DNA of 64,000 bases from Lepidodermella squamata (GCA_047495785.1 JBLDXI010000029.1:3162001-3226000), one strand, 5' to 3'. Shown: positions 27,857-39,563, numbered from the stretch's first letter. Notes: a model not told the origin generated them from the letters alone. Translations and numbers: made by a program.

Positions 27857-28828
27857 TCAGGTGCGTAGTGTATTCAACGTAGTAAACAATCGGCTAATAA
27901 CACAGTCCAGGAAATCGTTAATAAATAAGTCAATAATCCGGAAAATTAGTTCGATTGCGGCTATGGCTGCTACTGCAGACATTTTCGGTATTTGGCTGCT
28001 TGCCAAATTCAGCAAAATCACAGTTAAAGCCATTAAGATCGTTAATTCTACAATAATTAGCGCGATCCTCAATTTTGGCAAGCGTAACTTGAAGTTGGAA
28101 ATGCCGAAGCAGAACAAACAGTGCCAATTTGCTAAAATAATCGCTAACCAATCGAGGTAAGTGAATTGTTGTGTCCTAAGGCCTGATTTGTCGATTTCGG
28201 ACTTGATTTGAAGAAATTCGATGATTAGTACCGAAATGGCGATAATTAGTGCCAGTAAACAGTGAAAAATCCCGCAAATCTCTTTAGCAACAACTTGGTT
28301 CTTCCCGTTTGATTCCGGCCACTTCCGCGAGAATAATTCGATCAGACACAAAATTAGACTGATTGATAGGAGTAAAGCCATTGAAACAGGCAACGTTAGC
28401 AGCTGTCCATAGTTGAACTTATCCAATCCGTAACTATAGTCAAGTACTAGTGTAATGGCCGGAGCAGCAAGATTGCAAGCTAATGTGGCTAAAAGTACTA
28501 GAATCTCGAATCCAAGGCTCACTCTCGTGATTAAGAACCGATTATTCGAAATCACAAGGCATAGGTACAGCAGACTCCCGATGACGCTTGGTAGTAGCGG
28601 AATCGTAGCTCGGTAACATTCGTCGAAACAACGTAACTTGGCTCCACATTTCGTTAGACACCCGGACTGGTTGATGTAGTCGAAGGCCAGTAGATGGGCG
28701 AGGATAAGTTGCGTAACTGCGATGACAGATTTCACGATTTTGAGGATTACCGAAAAAAACCGATATCGGTAATTATCGGGTTCAAGCGGCGGTATGTCGT
28801 CTGGTTTAGCACGTGTGTTATCTGCCAT
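27857..28828 (-). CDS. 8-TM protein, tandem family member 4
   Basis: A 323-residue intronless protein, shortest of the full members, with eight helices (IVKSVIAVTQLILAHLL, VSLGFEILVLLATLAC, PVSMALLLSISLILCLIELF, LALIIAISVLIIEFL, LIIVELTILMALTVILLNLA). The first loop is Cys-rich (SGCLTKCGAKLRCFDECY), comparable with member 2. SRKWPESNGK follows helix 4. The gene lies 228 bp downstream of the GABA-B-like receptor gene on the same strand. Confidence 0.75.
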   Translation of the reverse strand: MADNTRAKPDDIPPLEPDNYRYRFFSVILKIVKSVIAVTQLILAHLLAFDYINQSGCLTKCGAKLRCFDECYRATIPLLPSVIGSLLYLCLVISNNRFLITRVSLGFEILVLLATLACNLAAPAITLVLDYSYGLDKFNYGQLLTLPVSMALLLSISLILCLIELFSRKWPESNGKNQVVAKEICGIFHCLLALIIAISVLIIEFLQIKSEIDKSGLRTQQFTYLDWLAIILANWHCLFCFGISNFKLRLPKLRIALIIVELTILMALTVILLNLASSQIPKMSAVAAIAAIELIFRIIDLFINDFLDCVISRLFTTLNTLRT

Positions 28829-29056
28829 GGTTCAAGTTTATGATGAAGATGGCATAAGAGTTGTGCTTAACGCACGCTCTCTATATGTTACAAAGCGTCG
28901 CGACATGGTAAACAAATTATTGAGCCGGCGCATTGTTTACGATAACGCGATTGTGTACGCAGTATCTATTATTTCAAGCTCACTTCCACTCGGGGAAAAA
29001 ATCAAGTAAATTAAAAGAATAACAAACAAATATATTTTGCGAAGGATGCTGTTTTT

Positions 29057-32000
29057 TTATTTAGTCCTCATGCGCTCGCCAACCGCTGGCCAGTTCAACA
29101 CCAAGGTGGTTACAAAACTGAAAATTAGTGATGATACAGCAGTAACTGCATCGAACGCAAATGGGTGCGGTCTGGCTCCGACTAGAGCTAAACACGTGGC
29201 CAACATCGCCCCTAACGCACCCATCACCGATTTGGCTAGGGGCGCAGCGTCCGGAACTAGGTCACTCGAGCGTGTCGTCATTCTTCTGAGCAGAACGAAA
29301 GCACCCAACGCAAGAAACGGCAGGGTGACACAGGTGATAACAAGCTTAGCGTAGTACAAATCATAGTTACACATCGAAATATACATCAACTCAATCACAG
29401 TGTCCGAAACTAGGTCATAACTCACGAAATTACCCCAATCACCCGTAGCGTTCAATTTCGCAAATATTGCGATGAACACGTTTAGAGCTGAATAAATTAA
29501 GGTGGATAGTATGATGTAGGTCTCCTGTGCCCTCGCGCCACGAATGGCGAGTTCAAATTGCCAATCTTTCCTCTTGACTATTGGCATACATGACCAGAAG
29601 AATAAAACACCGGTAATTAGCGACACGCCCAGGGTGGATAAAACGCAGCGAAGCGTGCAAAGGCTGTCATTTCGACTCGCGACCATAATCACATGAAGAT
29701 CCAATAGAAAACCGCCGATAACCATGATGAAACGAGCGGATGGATAACTCAGGGCGAACCAAGTTTTCTTGAGGAAAATTGTGAGAAGTGCGTGAAAAAA
29801 CGCGCAGATAACTGCGCCTAAAATTAATCCAAGCGCGCCTAATGTCGGAAAATTAAGCTGGATTATTTTATATTCCGACGCATCTTTAGGCGGCTCATTC
29901 TTAGCCCCAGTTCGCCAATCAACCCGGGCGAGTTCAGTGATGCGGAACGTCTCAGGCCGCAGTGATTCGAACCGCTCGTCACGCTTGACTGAAAAAATTG
30001 TTCGAAGGCTGTTGTTGGATAATTGGGCGATTTCCATAGGCTCATTGTCCATTTCAAGCCGCTTCGAGAAATGCGCCCGACCAAATCTTAGGGATGAATA
30101 ATCAACACCCGCCACGCTTGAATTGACGTAATTCGATATTTCAGCCGGCTGATTGCTGAAATCAGATAAAGTTAAATTTTTCTCTGCCATTTGACGCTCG
30201 GCCGAGTCGAGGGCCATAAGCGCCAGTAAGAAGGTGTCGTGGCACCTGTGCCGGTTCATGTAATCAGGCGCGCGTGACCGACTGGTTCTCTCATCGAATT
30301 CACGCTCGAATGAATCTAGGTCATAACCGAGACTCGTCGCGCCGTTATTTCGCGTCGTATCCGCAATAATTCCGATGAAGAAGCACCTCTCCAATTGCTG
30401 CCTTAAAATCTCCCGACTGCAACTGGGAACCAATCTTTCCGGTTCAATGACTTGAAGATCGATGAAAGAAATTGATTGTAATATGAAAACGTAACGTTCA
30501 CCGGTGATTTGTTGAAAATAGGTTTCGCAGAGAAATATAACGACTGGAAACATGTTGTTGATATCGAAAATAATGATACGGGCATCAGATTTTTTTAAGG
30601 TGGCTACAGAGCTCGAAATCAGTCGTTCTTCGGTTGCCTCGAAGAGCGTGACATTGAGAGATCGCTCGATGGCAGCTTTTTGGGTCAATGAACCGATTGC
30701 AAAATCGTAAGATCCATTCATAGACCGAGTTACTATAGCAATTTTTCGCCTAGGAAAAAAAATAAACATTTCGAAATTCAAAATTCAAATTCAAATTCAA
30801 ATTCTAATATTTTTTGAAATTTGTTTAAAAAATTCGAAGTTTACCATTTTCCAATTTTTTCGATGAAAACCATCCTGGCGGCGACAATGAGCTCAGCAGT
30901 TGCGGTTGAGCGGTAAAAGTTCGGATAAATTCGGCGGTTGGCAGTGAGAGCGGGCGATGAGCAGCCGATGCCAACCCCGACAAAGTTGAAATAATGCAGA
31001 ACAGCCGCGATTCTGCGGCATCCATCACTGAAAAGCGGCCCTACAACGATCGGCGCTGGATTTTGAACATTTGATTTCGATTCTAAACAAATTTAAAAAT
31101 TATTTAGAATATTAAATAAATTGAATTTTTGCAACAGGAATATTAAAAAAAATTCAGATCGCAATTTTAAATTTGAGTGACCCTGCTCGTACATATATAT
31201 GTACGCGATTTTTGCTGCTCGTACATATGATATGTACGAGGTTTTGGCTGCTCGTACATATATATGTACGAGATTTTTGCTAGTCGTACATATATTCGAA
31301 TGAAAACTTAGAATTTCAGCCAATCACTCAATTTCGATCCTGGCAAGTTTATTTTTTGAGGGCAAATGCCTCTAACGGGGTTCCACACACCTGCAAATTT
31401 TTTTCCGCCCATCGGTTATGGTTCCTGACATTACCGACTTCGGGTAATTTCGGGTTTCAGGGTGGCTAATAATGGGTATTCAGCCTATGCATGCCAAACT
31501 TTAAGGGCAGGTTGGTCACGCCTCGATGCACATATGGTTAAAATTTGGAACATTTGCGATCAAAATTGATTAACCAATATAATTTCAAAGTTCAGCAGAA
31601 ATGTTTTTGAAATATATGTACGACTAGCAAAAATCTCGTACATATATATGTACGAGCAGCCAAAACCTCGTACATATCATATGTACGAGCAGCAAAAATC
31701 GCGTACATATATATGTACGAGCAGTCATTCCGAATTAAAATTTTGAAATTTTTCTAAAATATGAAATTAAAATATTTACATTTTTCTAAAAAATTAAAAA
31801 AATTGAAATACGAATACAAATTGAAATTTTGGAAATTTAAAATACGAACCTATTGCTTCTCGGTAGAAATCGACCAGATGTGGTATGCTTCTGAAGCCAC
31901 TTGATGATTCATCGCGGAATCTTAGCAGCAAGCGGTAATTCGCTAAAATATCTCGCCTTGAATTCGCTGCATCAGCCGCTATTCGAATGGCAGCCTCGCA

Positions 32001-32141
32001 TAGCTTGCCATCGCGAGGCTCGTACCCGGTATAGGTTACCAGAACTAAGACTGTTAGATTTTTCGACTTGAATGCATCAACCACTAGCAGGTTTGATATC
32101 GCGATCAAATGTAGAGCCGAAGCCGCGGTTTTGAAGTTCAT
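29057..32141 (-). CDS. GABA-B-like class C G-protein-coupled receptor
   Basis: Three exons join in frame: 32141-31850, 31082-30845 and 30749-29057 (2223 nt, 740 aa). Exon 1 has a signal peptide and the start of a periplasmic-binding-protein-like ligand domain (VLVTYTGYEPRDGKLCEAAI, NSRRDILANYRLLLRFRD). Exon 2 continues it (PIVVGPLFSDGC, GIGCSSPALTANRRIYPNFY), close to the SSSPALSNR...FPTFFR segment of GABA-B receptors. Exon 3 completes the domain and adds seven helices, from LGALGLILGAVICAFFHALL to AVSSLIFSFVTTLVLNWP. There is no Cys-rich linker, as in GABA-B and unlike glutamate receptors. It ends almost at helix 7, without the long coiled-coil tail. Intron 1 (31083-31849) contains a large inverted repeat. 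Confidence 0.85.
31183..31724. repeat. inverted repeat with nested CGTACATATATATGTACG palindromes
   Basis: Arms 31183-31296 and 31611-31724 are 114 bp each and essentially identical in inverted orientation. Each arm contains three smaller palindromes of the type CTCGTACATATATATGTACG separated by GATTTTTGCTG and GTTTTGGCTG. The 314-bp centre has no frame. It lies in intron 1 of the GABA-B-like gene. I saw no clear target duplication. Confidence 0.92.
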
Positions 32142-34627
32142 ACAACGCTGAGATTTATAAACTATACGATTTCCTGTCCAAAAAATACTTTCTAGTTATC
32201 GTCAATTTGTCTAGGCTGTTTTGCTATTAAAAAGAGGAAGAAGGTATGGCTATGCGGGAATGAGCTGCTTCTGTCAGCACTTATCGTATTGCAAATATCG
32301 ATCGATCGATAAGTGAAATTGGACACTGCCAAGTTAGTGCGTCATTCCGGGGTGAAAAAGTCAGACGATTCTAATTGCTTACGAGCACTACAGTCGCTGA
32401 ACGGTCACTTTCGTTTTCGATGATGGAAGGATCAAATTTGTAGAGCACAGAAAACAAACATTTTTCCTATATTGCATACTTAGTCCTGAACCAGAAAAAT
32501 ATGACCCTCCTAGAAATTTGTAAGTAATCAAGAAGATAATAGTGTTTTTCAAAGGTCCATAACCAGCTTTTGCGGAAATTTGAACCAAATGTGAAAAGGG
32601 TCATTTCTGATTTTCCTGCAGAATTTTTCGTTAAATACCTGAATTTTGACATTTTAAAATGCGATTCGCTTTTGGCCAACAATTAATTTTGACGCTAATT
32701 CGCATATTTCAGAGCTTGTGAATTTCAAAATGGGCTCTCAGAATTTAGATCGAAAATCGAAGAAAATTGGGAACCTTGCCAGAGCTGATTTAATAGAAGA
32801 AAAATGTGACATAAAAATTAAATTTTTTAATAGAGTATTTTAATAATTTTCATTTTTTAATAAAAATTTAAAGAATGTATCCCATTTGCCCCTGCTAATC
32901 AGGTAAATGCTCAGCTAAAACGCATCGTCAAATTGTGAATTTTGGTAATTTATTAATGAAAATCGCAAAGTCGAAAAGGATTGGGGATCCATCAAATCCA
33001 GTCAGAATTCCCAAAAAACGGTTTGATACTCTCACTTGAGACGCTAATCAGTTACCTTCATTTGGTCGCGTGAGGATGAAATTTGACCTCAAGAGACATT
33101 TCTTGTGTCACGTGTGTAACCTCGATTATACTTGATGATCAACATTTTTGTCGCTTTTCGTGAGGTCTTCAATTATGGATATTGGGCAACAACTCTGGGA
33201 CACGAGGTTAAATTTTTCCATTTTTTTCAAGTCCAGTGCGAATAAATAATTACGCACCCGAAAAATTGCCCCAAGGTCAGATTGGACGTAAAATTCGTTG
33301 GCGTAAAATCGATTAAAATTAGAGGCCTCTTAAAATGTATGTTACGCAAATTATGATGAATAAATTATTGGCCGTAAATTCCAGAAAAACCGTCAGTTTT
33401 TTTATCGATCATATTATATACGTTTATTTCGTATCAAATACCTACCTAGATAGCCATCATGTAAAACATCCGTATAGTTATATGTATTTTTGTGTTTGTA
33501 ATAAGTATCAATAAGGGCGACAAAAGGGTAATAATTTGTCCGCCCTGATATTATATAGGTAGGTATTATTATTATTTATGTCGCGTGTGCACGTGTCTTA
33601 TTCGTAAATAGCGCCAGGCGCCGCGCCACTCATCGCGTATTTTTCGCCTTCGAAGACAATGCGCCGCGCTTGTTGAGCCGAATAATAAAACACCCTATTT
33701 TTATTGCCATCACCTGATCACTTCGCGTAGAAAAAACCCAGAAACGCATATACGAGGCTGTATTTTTGTCCATGCATTATCCGAATATAGATATAGAGTG
33801 AGAATAGGAACCACGCCGCCCTAATAATTACACTAATTAACCCCTAATTAAATTTAAATTAGACTATTAGTAGAATACATTTTTTTATTTTTCTATGAAT
33901 TTTTCTATCATTTTTTCAGATTTTCCTGAATTTATGCGCGATAAAATATTGCTATAGGTATAACATTAGTTTTTCACGTTCGTGATAAGTAAACAGGGAA
34001 TATACAATTTTACGTTATCTTTCGTTTATTTTCCGCTGTTATAAAAGTGGGGCAGGTATACAAAGAACGCGCGTGCGCAAATTCTGAGACCATCAGGTGC
34101 AGACGGTCAGTGTTAGTTTTTTTTTTGAAACGCTTGTTTCCGGGTCGAGCCATCGTTGTACTACAACGTAGTTCGCAATAATGGAATTCAAATTAATTCT
34201 CCCAAAATGCTCATCACGTGGAGAATTTAAAGCTTTTAATTCAAATATTTTTAATGACGGTCAATTTTGAGATAGATTCCCAGTTTTTAGCGGGTCCAAA
34301 TTAAGCCAAATTGTGAACAAATTAAAAAAATTCTACATTTTCTAGAATTTTTAATAAATTTTCAAAAATTGGAATAAATGACCAATATTCATCGAAACGG
34401 AAAATGTCACCATTACTTTCAGATTTAAGAAAAAATTAAAATAAATCCTAGAATCATCAGCAAATATGAGTTTTTATTTTTTATTTTAATTTATTTTCTA
34501 AATGAAATTAACCAATTTATTAGAAACCTCTCACTTGCATTTTAACTTTGAATTTAAGGCCAATTTCAAGGTTATATTTAGACCATAATTTTTTCTCACA
34601 TTGCTTTTTCAGCTTTTTCTAGAAAAA
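32142..34627. other. intergenic spacer, no gene seen
   Basis: AT-rich sequence between the GABA-B-like gene and the prolyl hydroxylase, which run divergently. Minus-strand frames of 66-71 codons at 32388-32682 show no domain. The part nearest each gene should contain the promoters; 33600-33680 is locally GC-richer (GCGCCAGGCGCCGCGCC). Confidence 0.4.
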
Positions 34628-37600
34628 ATGTTTCTTCCATCATATGCGAGCTTTCTGCAATCAGCTTTCATCTTTCAGCTAATCAGCCTTAGAAAATTCG
34701 CCCTCAGCGTCGATTTCTGCATGGCTGATGACATCAACTGCCGCGGCGCCCGCGTCGCCAACGAATACACCGGCTACAACGGCCATATTCGCTACGTTGT
34801 CGACGATGTTATCACCCCGGAAATGTGCCTTCGACTGTCGGAACTCAACCGAAAAGCCGGCAAAAAAGGCGACGGCTACACGTCGGTTAAACGATTCGGC
34901 TCACCTTACTCGGAATTTGAAAGCTTCCGCGGCTTATCGCTAGGTAAAAAATATTATTATGTTTAAAGTTTGTTTCCGAATCCTGAATTTTCCCGATTTT
35001 TCAAAAACATTTTAGATATTATTTCAAAATTTTAACATTATTATGATTACACCTAAAATTAATGTTAACTTGAAACGAAATTATTTTTCGAAATTTTCGA
35101 AATTTTTTGAAATTAAAATTTTGGAATTTTAATCTTAAATTTTTCGGTCCCATAATTTAATTTCAGTGGTGCGGATATTTTTAATTTTTTATCACTAGAC
35201 AACTTGCTCATGATGAATCAGCACGATAAGCAGCGCGCTTCAGATTTCGACGTGAAAATTCTGAGTGAAACGGCTCAATCTGTTCGAAGCGTTGTTCAAT
35301 CGCTGTTTAAAAGCCGCGGCGAGTTGCTATTCAATTACGTTCATTTAGTGTGCCGAGAAGCTGAGCACGTGCCGTCTGATCAGGAACGCGACGCAGCCAA
35401 GGATCTTAGCCATCCGTTGCACGCTGATAACTGCCATTTGCACCACGAAAATGGGACATGTACGCCGTTTGAAATCGCCGAGTTGAACACGCGAAATACG
35501 TCTGCTGTTCTGTTTTTGGGCGATCGATTTGCCGGCGGGCAGTTTTTCTTCGCGAATCGGCCTGATTTGAAGCCGCAGCAGGTTGTGACACCGAAATGTG
35601 GCCGGCTGATTGCGTTCGACGCTGGCGAATATCATGGTGTTGGCGCCGTTACGCAGGTACCTTATTCTGAGATGATTGAAAAAATATTCAGAAAAAATGG
35701 AGGTTTGGCAGTTTTAATGTTAAAAAATCTACAATTCCAGTTGAAAAAATGGATGAATTCGTTTCAATTAATTCTAAATTCCAGAAAATATTTGTTAGAA
35801 TTTTAGCATTTTTTGGATAATTTTCGGGATCGTTCTATCTTCTTGGGAATTATAATCTAGCTACATACCTGGTATACCCTAAGGCTGGTGATATCAGAGA
35901 AGACTGATCAGTGAAATCGATATCGAAAAACCATTGATTGCAATCGGTAACAGAAAAATTAAATTCGTAGGAGCTATAAAATTATGAAACCAAGGATTTA
36001 GGATGAGCCCTTGCCCCTTGCCACACCCTTCTGATAGCATCATGAAAATTCAGTTAATTTTAGGGTGATCAAAAGTGAAAAAGTAATATAATTTCGATTA
36101 TTTTCGATTATTTTCGCATATAATAAACGGGGAAAACTTTTTTTATCCGACCAATGTCTTTTTTTATCCGACCAATGTCTTATTTCATCCGACAACCAAA
36201 AATGTGACTAAAAACATCCGACACGTATGTATTTAAGAGTAAAGTGACTTTATTTATCCGACAACGCTATTCAAGAAAATTAACAGTCACGTGATTAAGC
36301 TGTGTTCAGTCGAGTGTTGCTTCTCGTGCGCCGCTGAGCGGCAACATCGACCGAGCCAACAGCACGACCGCCAGTTGCACCGGCAGAGCCACGGCCACCT
36401 CGGCCTCCACGAGTTCCACGGCCAACACGAGACCCGCGCCCACCACTAGAGCCACGACCGCCACGAGACCCGATGCCACGTCCAACGCTAGAACCTGGAC
36501 CACTACCTCGAGAACCTCGAACACCGCGAGAGCCACGAGATCCTCGGCCACCTCGAGTACCAGAACCTCGACTAACGACGTAATCTTCCTCGACCATCGA
36601 TTCTTCAGACTCCGATGCGGAAGCAGCAGCAGTAGCAGCACGGCGACCACGACGAACTGGCGACGGAAAGTCAGGCGACGGCGTTGGCTCCTTCGCTCGA
36701 TATCCACCTTGCAATTCGACAGGTGAGATGCTCATTCGCTGAACTTCGCCCTCAAGCTCAGTTGTCTCATCGACCTGAAGCGCCGTTCCAACCTTCGCAT
36801 TTCGACCACGTGACGATTTACTCGGAGCAGCCAGCGGCAGAGATCGCAGTTCAGGAGGAATCCGATCGATTTTCAGGCTGTGGCGCAAAGCGATCGCGTG
36901 AACGCAGGGAATCTTCTTAACTCCGACTCGGCAAGAGCATGTCGTTTCCCGGCCAGGCCTCGCCTCCAGAAACCACGCCGAATTCAAAGCTTCAGAAAAC
37001 TGTCCGAGAGACTGGTACTGAGAGTAGTTGAGCGCCCTAATCAATGCGGGATCAGCGTTTCCTGTTGAGATGACGTAGCAGTAGACTTGATCACTTGCCG
37101 GCAAAATCTTGGGTTGATCAGAAGCTAAAAACTGCCAAGCTTGCGTTTTCAACTGTTTCGAAACTGTCGCAACTTCAGCCCAGGCGTCATCGTAGCGGGA
37201 CCAACTCTGGAGCATTTCGTACGCTGTAAGAGTAAGAAAGTTCCGAAGAAGCACCTTCTCCCGATTTGTGAACTCGGCTTTGATGAGCGCATTCAGGCTT
37301 TCCACGCCGTTGTTGGTAGCTGCATATGGCGAAAATCCCTCGTACCAGCCTTGAACGTCGGAGGTCAACCACTGTTTTTCGAAATATTCGACAAAGCTTC
37401 TTGTCTTCGCGTTGTCACGCCATTTGTCGACGAAAAGCTGTCGAAGGTTGTCGAACTCCTCCGAGTCCCGAGCAAGTTGAAGCAGCGAGATGTCACTTCT
37501 TATCTGGAATAAATACGATAGAATGTCGGATAAAAAAGTCATTTTTCGGACACATTACCTTTTGCTTGATTTCCTTCTCAGACTTGTGAATGTGCTTCTT

Positions 37601-39154
37601 GACATTAGCCGACACGTGGTACCAGCACATTGACCTCTTCGCCTTCTTCCAGGCCTTGGCGATTGCGTTCGTTATGTAGTCAGCGCCATCGGCCATGACA
37701 TGGCTGGGATAGAACTCAGGCCGAGCGATCTTTATTCCTATAAAATGACCATGTCGGATAAAAAAGACGTTTGTCGGATGGAATAGCATACCAGAAAAAA
37801 GCTCATCGTACGCTTGCTGATTCTCGTTGGAGGAAACCGACACCATTACCGGGTGACATCGGCGATCGCGATCGGAAGTTGCAGCGACAAGAACCTTGGC
37901 TCTGTCAGGCTGTCGGATGAGCTTGTGCGTGGCATCGACTTGCAAGAAGCCCTTAGAATTGTCGAGGTTCCGTAGAAGTCGAGGAGTTGACAAACAGACT
38001 GAAAAGAGAATGTCGGATAAAAAAGACGTTTGTCGGATGTTTTCATCGTACCTGAGAAAAATGTCGGTTTCGTGTTGATTCGATAGCTAACAACGAACGG
38101 CTGGTCTTCATCTTCAGGCTCTTCCATTCTCGCATCGCACCAGTTTTGCAACTCCACTGTGCCCATCGGTCCGCTCAAATGAATGGCTTCTTCGCGTGAA
38201 AGACCTGTTCGCATTAAGGCTTCGATTCGCTCCTCCCGCCTTATCCGGTACTTCAAGTTTCGGAGTGACTTCAAACCTACTCGCCCTGTGAAATCCCCAA
38301 GCCCTGCATCGCGTATCATCGTTCGAAGCTTCTTCGGTCGAGTGTTCGGGTCCGAATTCTTGACGTAAGCGATCAGCTGAGGTGTTATTCGACGATCAAC
38401 CTCCTTGTGATTGTGCGTTCCACTGAACTCGGCGTTACAGTCGTTGTTGTTGACATGCAACGTGCATCGAACAGGGCAGTGCTCGTAGCCTTTCTTCTTA
38501 TGAAATTTGCATTTGCCATACACCTGCCCTCGCCCATTGCTCACCCGAGTTTTGGTCCAGTTGATGTGAGGGTCGTATCGGCGAAGCCAATCAAGTGACT
38601 GCTGTAGTCCACCCGGTGGAGCTGACGGTCGAACATGCTGATCATATTCATACGTTCTCTTGACAGCAGGATGCTCATCCGCATCTTCCTCGCTGGTTCC
38701 TTCGCTGCGATCTTCTGATTCGCCATCAGATTCGCCATCATCGGATTCGGACTCCGAGGATGAGTAGAGGTTCAGCGGCAAATTTGCCACGAAAACAGAG
38801 AACACAAAAATTAGTGGTAAAAGTGAAAACGCCATTCTCAGATTGATGAAATGAATGGAAAAACATTCCGCTTTTAAAACCTTTGCTGCGCTACAGCTGA
38901 GCCGAAGCTGCGCCATCCACACGCCCGACAGCTTTATTTTGTCGGATGAAAAAAGTCACCCTTGTCGGATGTTTTTAGTCACATTTTTGGTTGTCGGATG
39001 AAATAAGACATTGGTCGGATAAAAAAAGACATTGGTCGGATGAAAAAAGTCACACCCTAATAAACTGATCTTTTTTTAATATTTATGTCCATTTTAGGGC
39101 AAGCGATGTTCTCTGGCTCTGTGGTTCCGAAAAGGCGCAGATCAAACAATCTGA
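34628..39154 (+). CDS. leprecan-like prolyl 3-hydroxylase catalytic domain, interrupted by a MULE in its last intron
   Basis: Exons 34628-34943, 35199-35656 and 39098-39154 join in frame. The product is a 2-oxoglutarate/Fe(II) dioxygenase of the leprecan (P3H) type, which hydroxylates proline in collagen in the ER. The N terminus is hydrophobic and signal-like, then RGARVANEYTGYNGHIRYVV and DDVITPEMC. The iron ligands are HAD in LSHPLHADNCHLHHENG and the distal His in FDAGEYHGVGAV. The last exon supplies GKRCSLALWFRKG with the 2OG-binding Arg. The preceding ERFAGG/FFF-type strand (DRFAGGQFFFANR) is also typical. About 276 residues: the TPR-like N-terminal half of vertebrate P3H is absent and no KDEL-type tail is seen. 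The last intron is 3.4 kb because a complete MULE sits in it. Confidence 0.85.
36295..38922 (-). CDS. MULE transposase with SWIM zinc finger, four exons
   Basis: Exons 38922-38052, 37998-37792, 37737-37559 and 37503-36295 join in frame (821 codons; a start at 38835 is also possible). The N terminus is acidic, then a WRKY/GCM1-like zinc finger (KCKFHKKKGYEHCPVRC..GTHNHKE). The DDE core has D in FLQVDATHK, D in HVMADGADYI and E in NNGVESLNALIK. A SWIM finger follows (TCSCRVGVKKIPCVHAIAL). The C terminus is an unusual long Arg-Gly-rich (RGG-box) tail (about 60 residues of SRGSRG/GRGTRGGRG). The first 50 codons look like a signal peptide (FSLLPLIFVFSVFVANLP), odd for a nuclear enzyme, so the true start may differ. 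Each of the three introns carries the terminal-repeat motif. Confidence 0.88.
37504..37558 (-). repeat. transposase intron 3 made of the MULE terminal-repeat motif
   Basis: A 55-bp intron (GTAATG...TTCCAG on the minus strand). On the plus strand it contains TGTCGGATAAAAAAGTCAT then TTTTCGGACA, the same unit as in the terminal repeats. Confidence 0.9.
37738..37791 (-). repeat. transposase intron 2 made of the MULE terminal-repeat motif
   Basis: A 54-bp phase-1 intron (GTATGC...TTTATAG on the minus strand). On the plus strand it contains TGTCGGATAAAAAAGACGTT followed by TGTCGGATG. Confidence 0.9.
37999..38051 (-). repeat. transposase intron 1 made of the MULE terminal-repeat motif
   Basis: A 53-bp phase-1 intron (GTACGA...TTTTCAG on the minus strand). 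It shares the 29-bp core with intron 2: TGTCGGATAAAAAAGACGTT followed by TGTCGGATG. Confidence 0.9.
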
Positions 39155-39563
39155 AAATATCGTAAACAATCGAGTCGAATACTATTTTCAAGTTTGTTTT
39201 TTTTTGCATCAACAAATTCATGATATTTCATCCCGTTTGCATTATTTCTCCAAATGAATTTTGCAAAAAATAAATTGGACAATCTTCATTTGCGTGGAAA
39301 TGTTTTTTTTATTTTTACCGTAAAATCGTTTGGCTTTCATTTTCCGTACCGTTAAAATAGGTTGAAAAGATTTGCTAAAAATGGTGAAATATCTCAAATA
39401 TTTGGTAGAATTTGCTGATAATTTTATATCTTAACAAAACATTCCCATTCCTATGAAATGATTCAAAGCCTGCGTTCATTCCGTGTTTGTGTTATCACTT
39501 CTCAGCCGATAAGAAAAGGTAGCGATGACTCCTTTGTTACTCTAAACAATCATTTTGCATTTT

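Larger units (their letters stand above)
36129..39057. mobile_element. complete Mutator-like (MULE) DNA transposon
   Basis: Flanked by the 8-bp direct duplication TAATAAAC (36121-36128 and 39058-39065), the target-site size of MULEs. The terminal inverted repeats begin GGG and are built of repeated CATCCGAC/ATCCGACCAATGTC units; about 90 bp (36136-36225 against 38960-39050, inverted) are nearly identical. A spliced transposase gene on the minus strand fills the inside. The element is 2929 bp, inserted in the last intron of the prolyl hydroxylase gene in antisense orientation, with 46 bp left between its end plus target repeat and the splice acceptor region. Near-identical ends and intact frame indicate recent insertion. 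Confidence 0.93.

Noticed and set aside
33600-33680. GC-rich GCGCCAGGCGCCGCGCC as a possible CpG promoter or hairpin RNA
   Set aside because: Short and without other support.
36684-37589. Several plus-strand frames of 61-123 codons over the transposase
   Set aside because: They are antisense shadows of the spliced MULE transposase.
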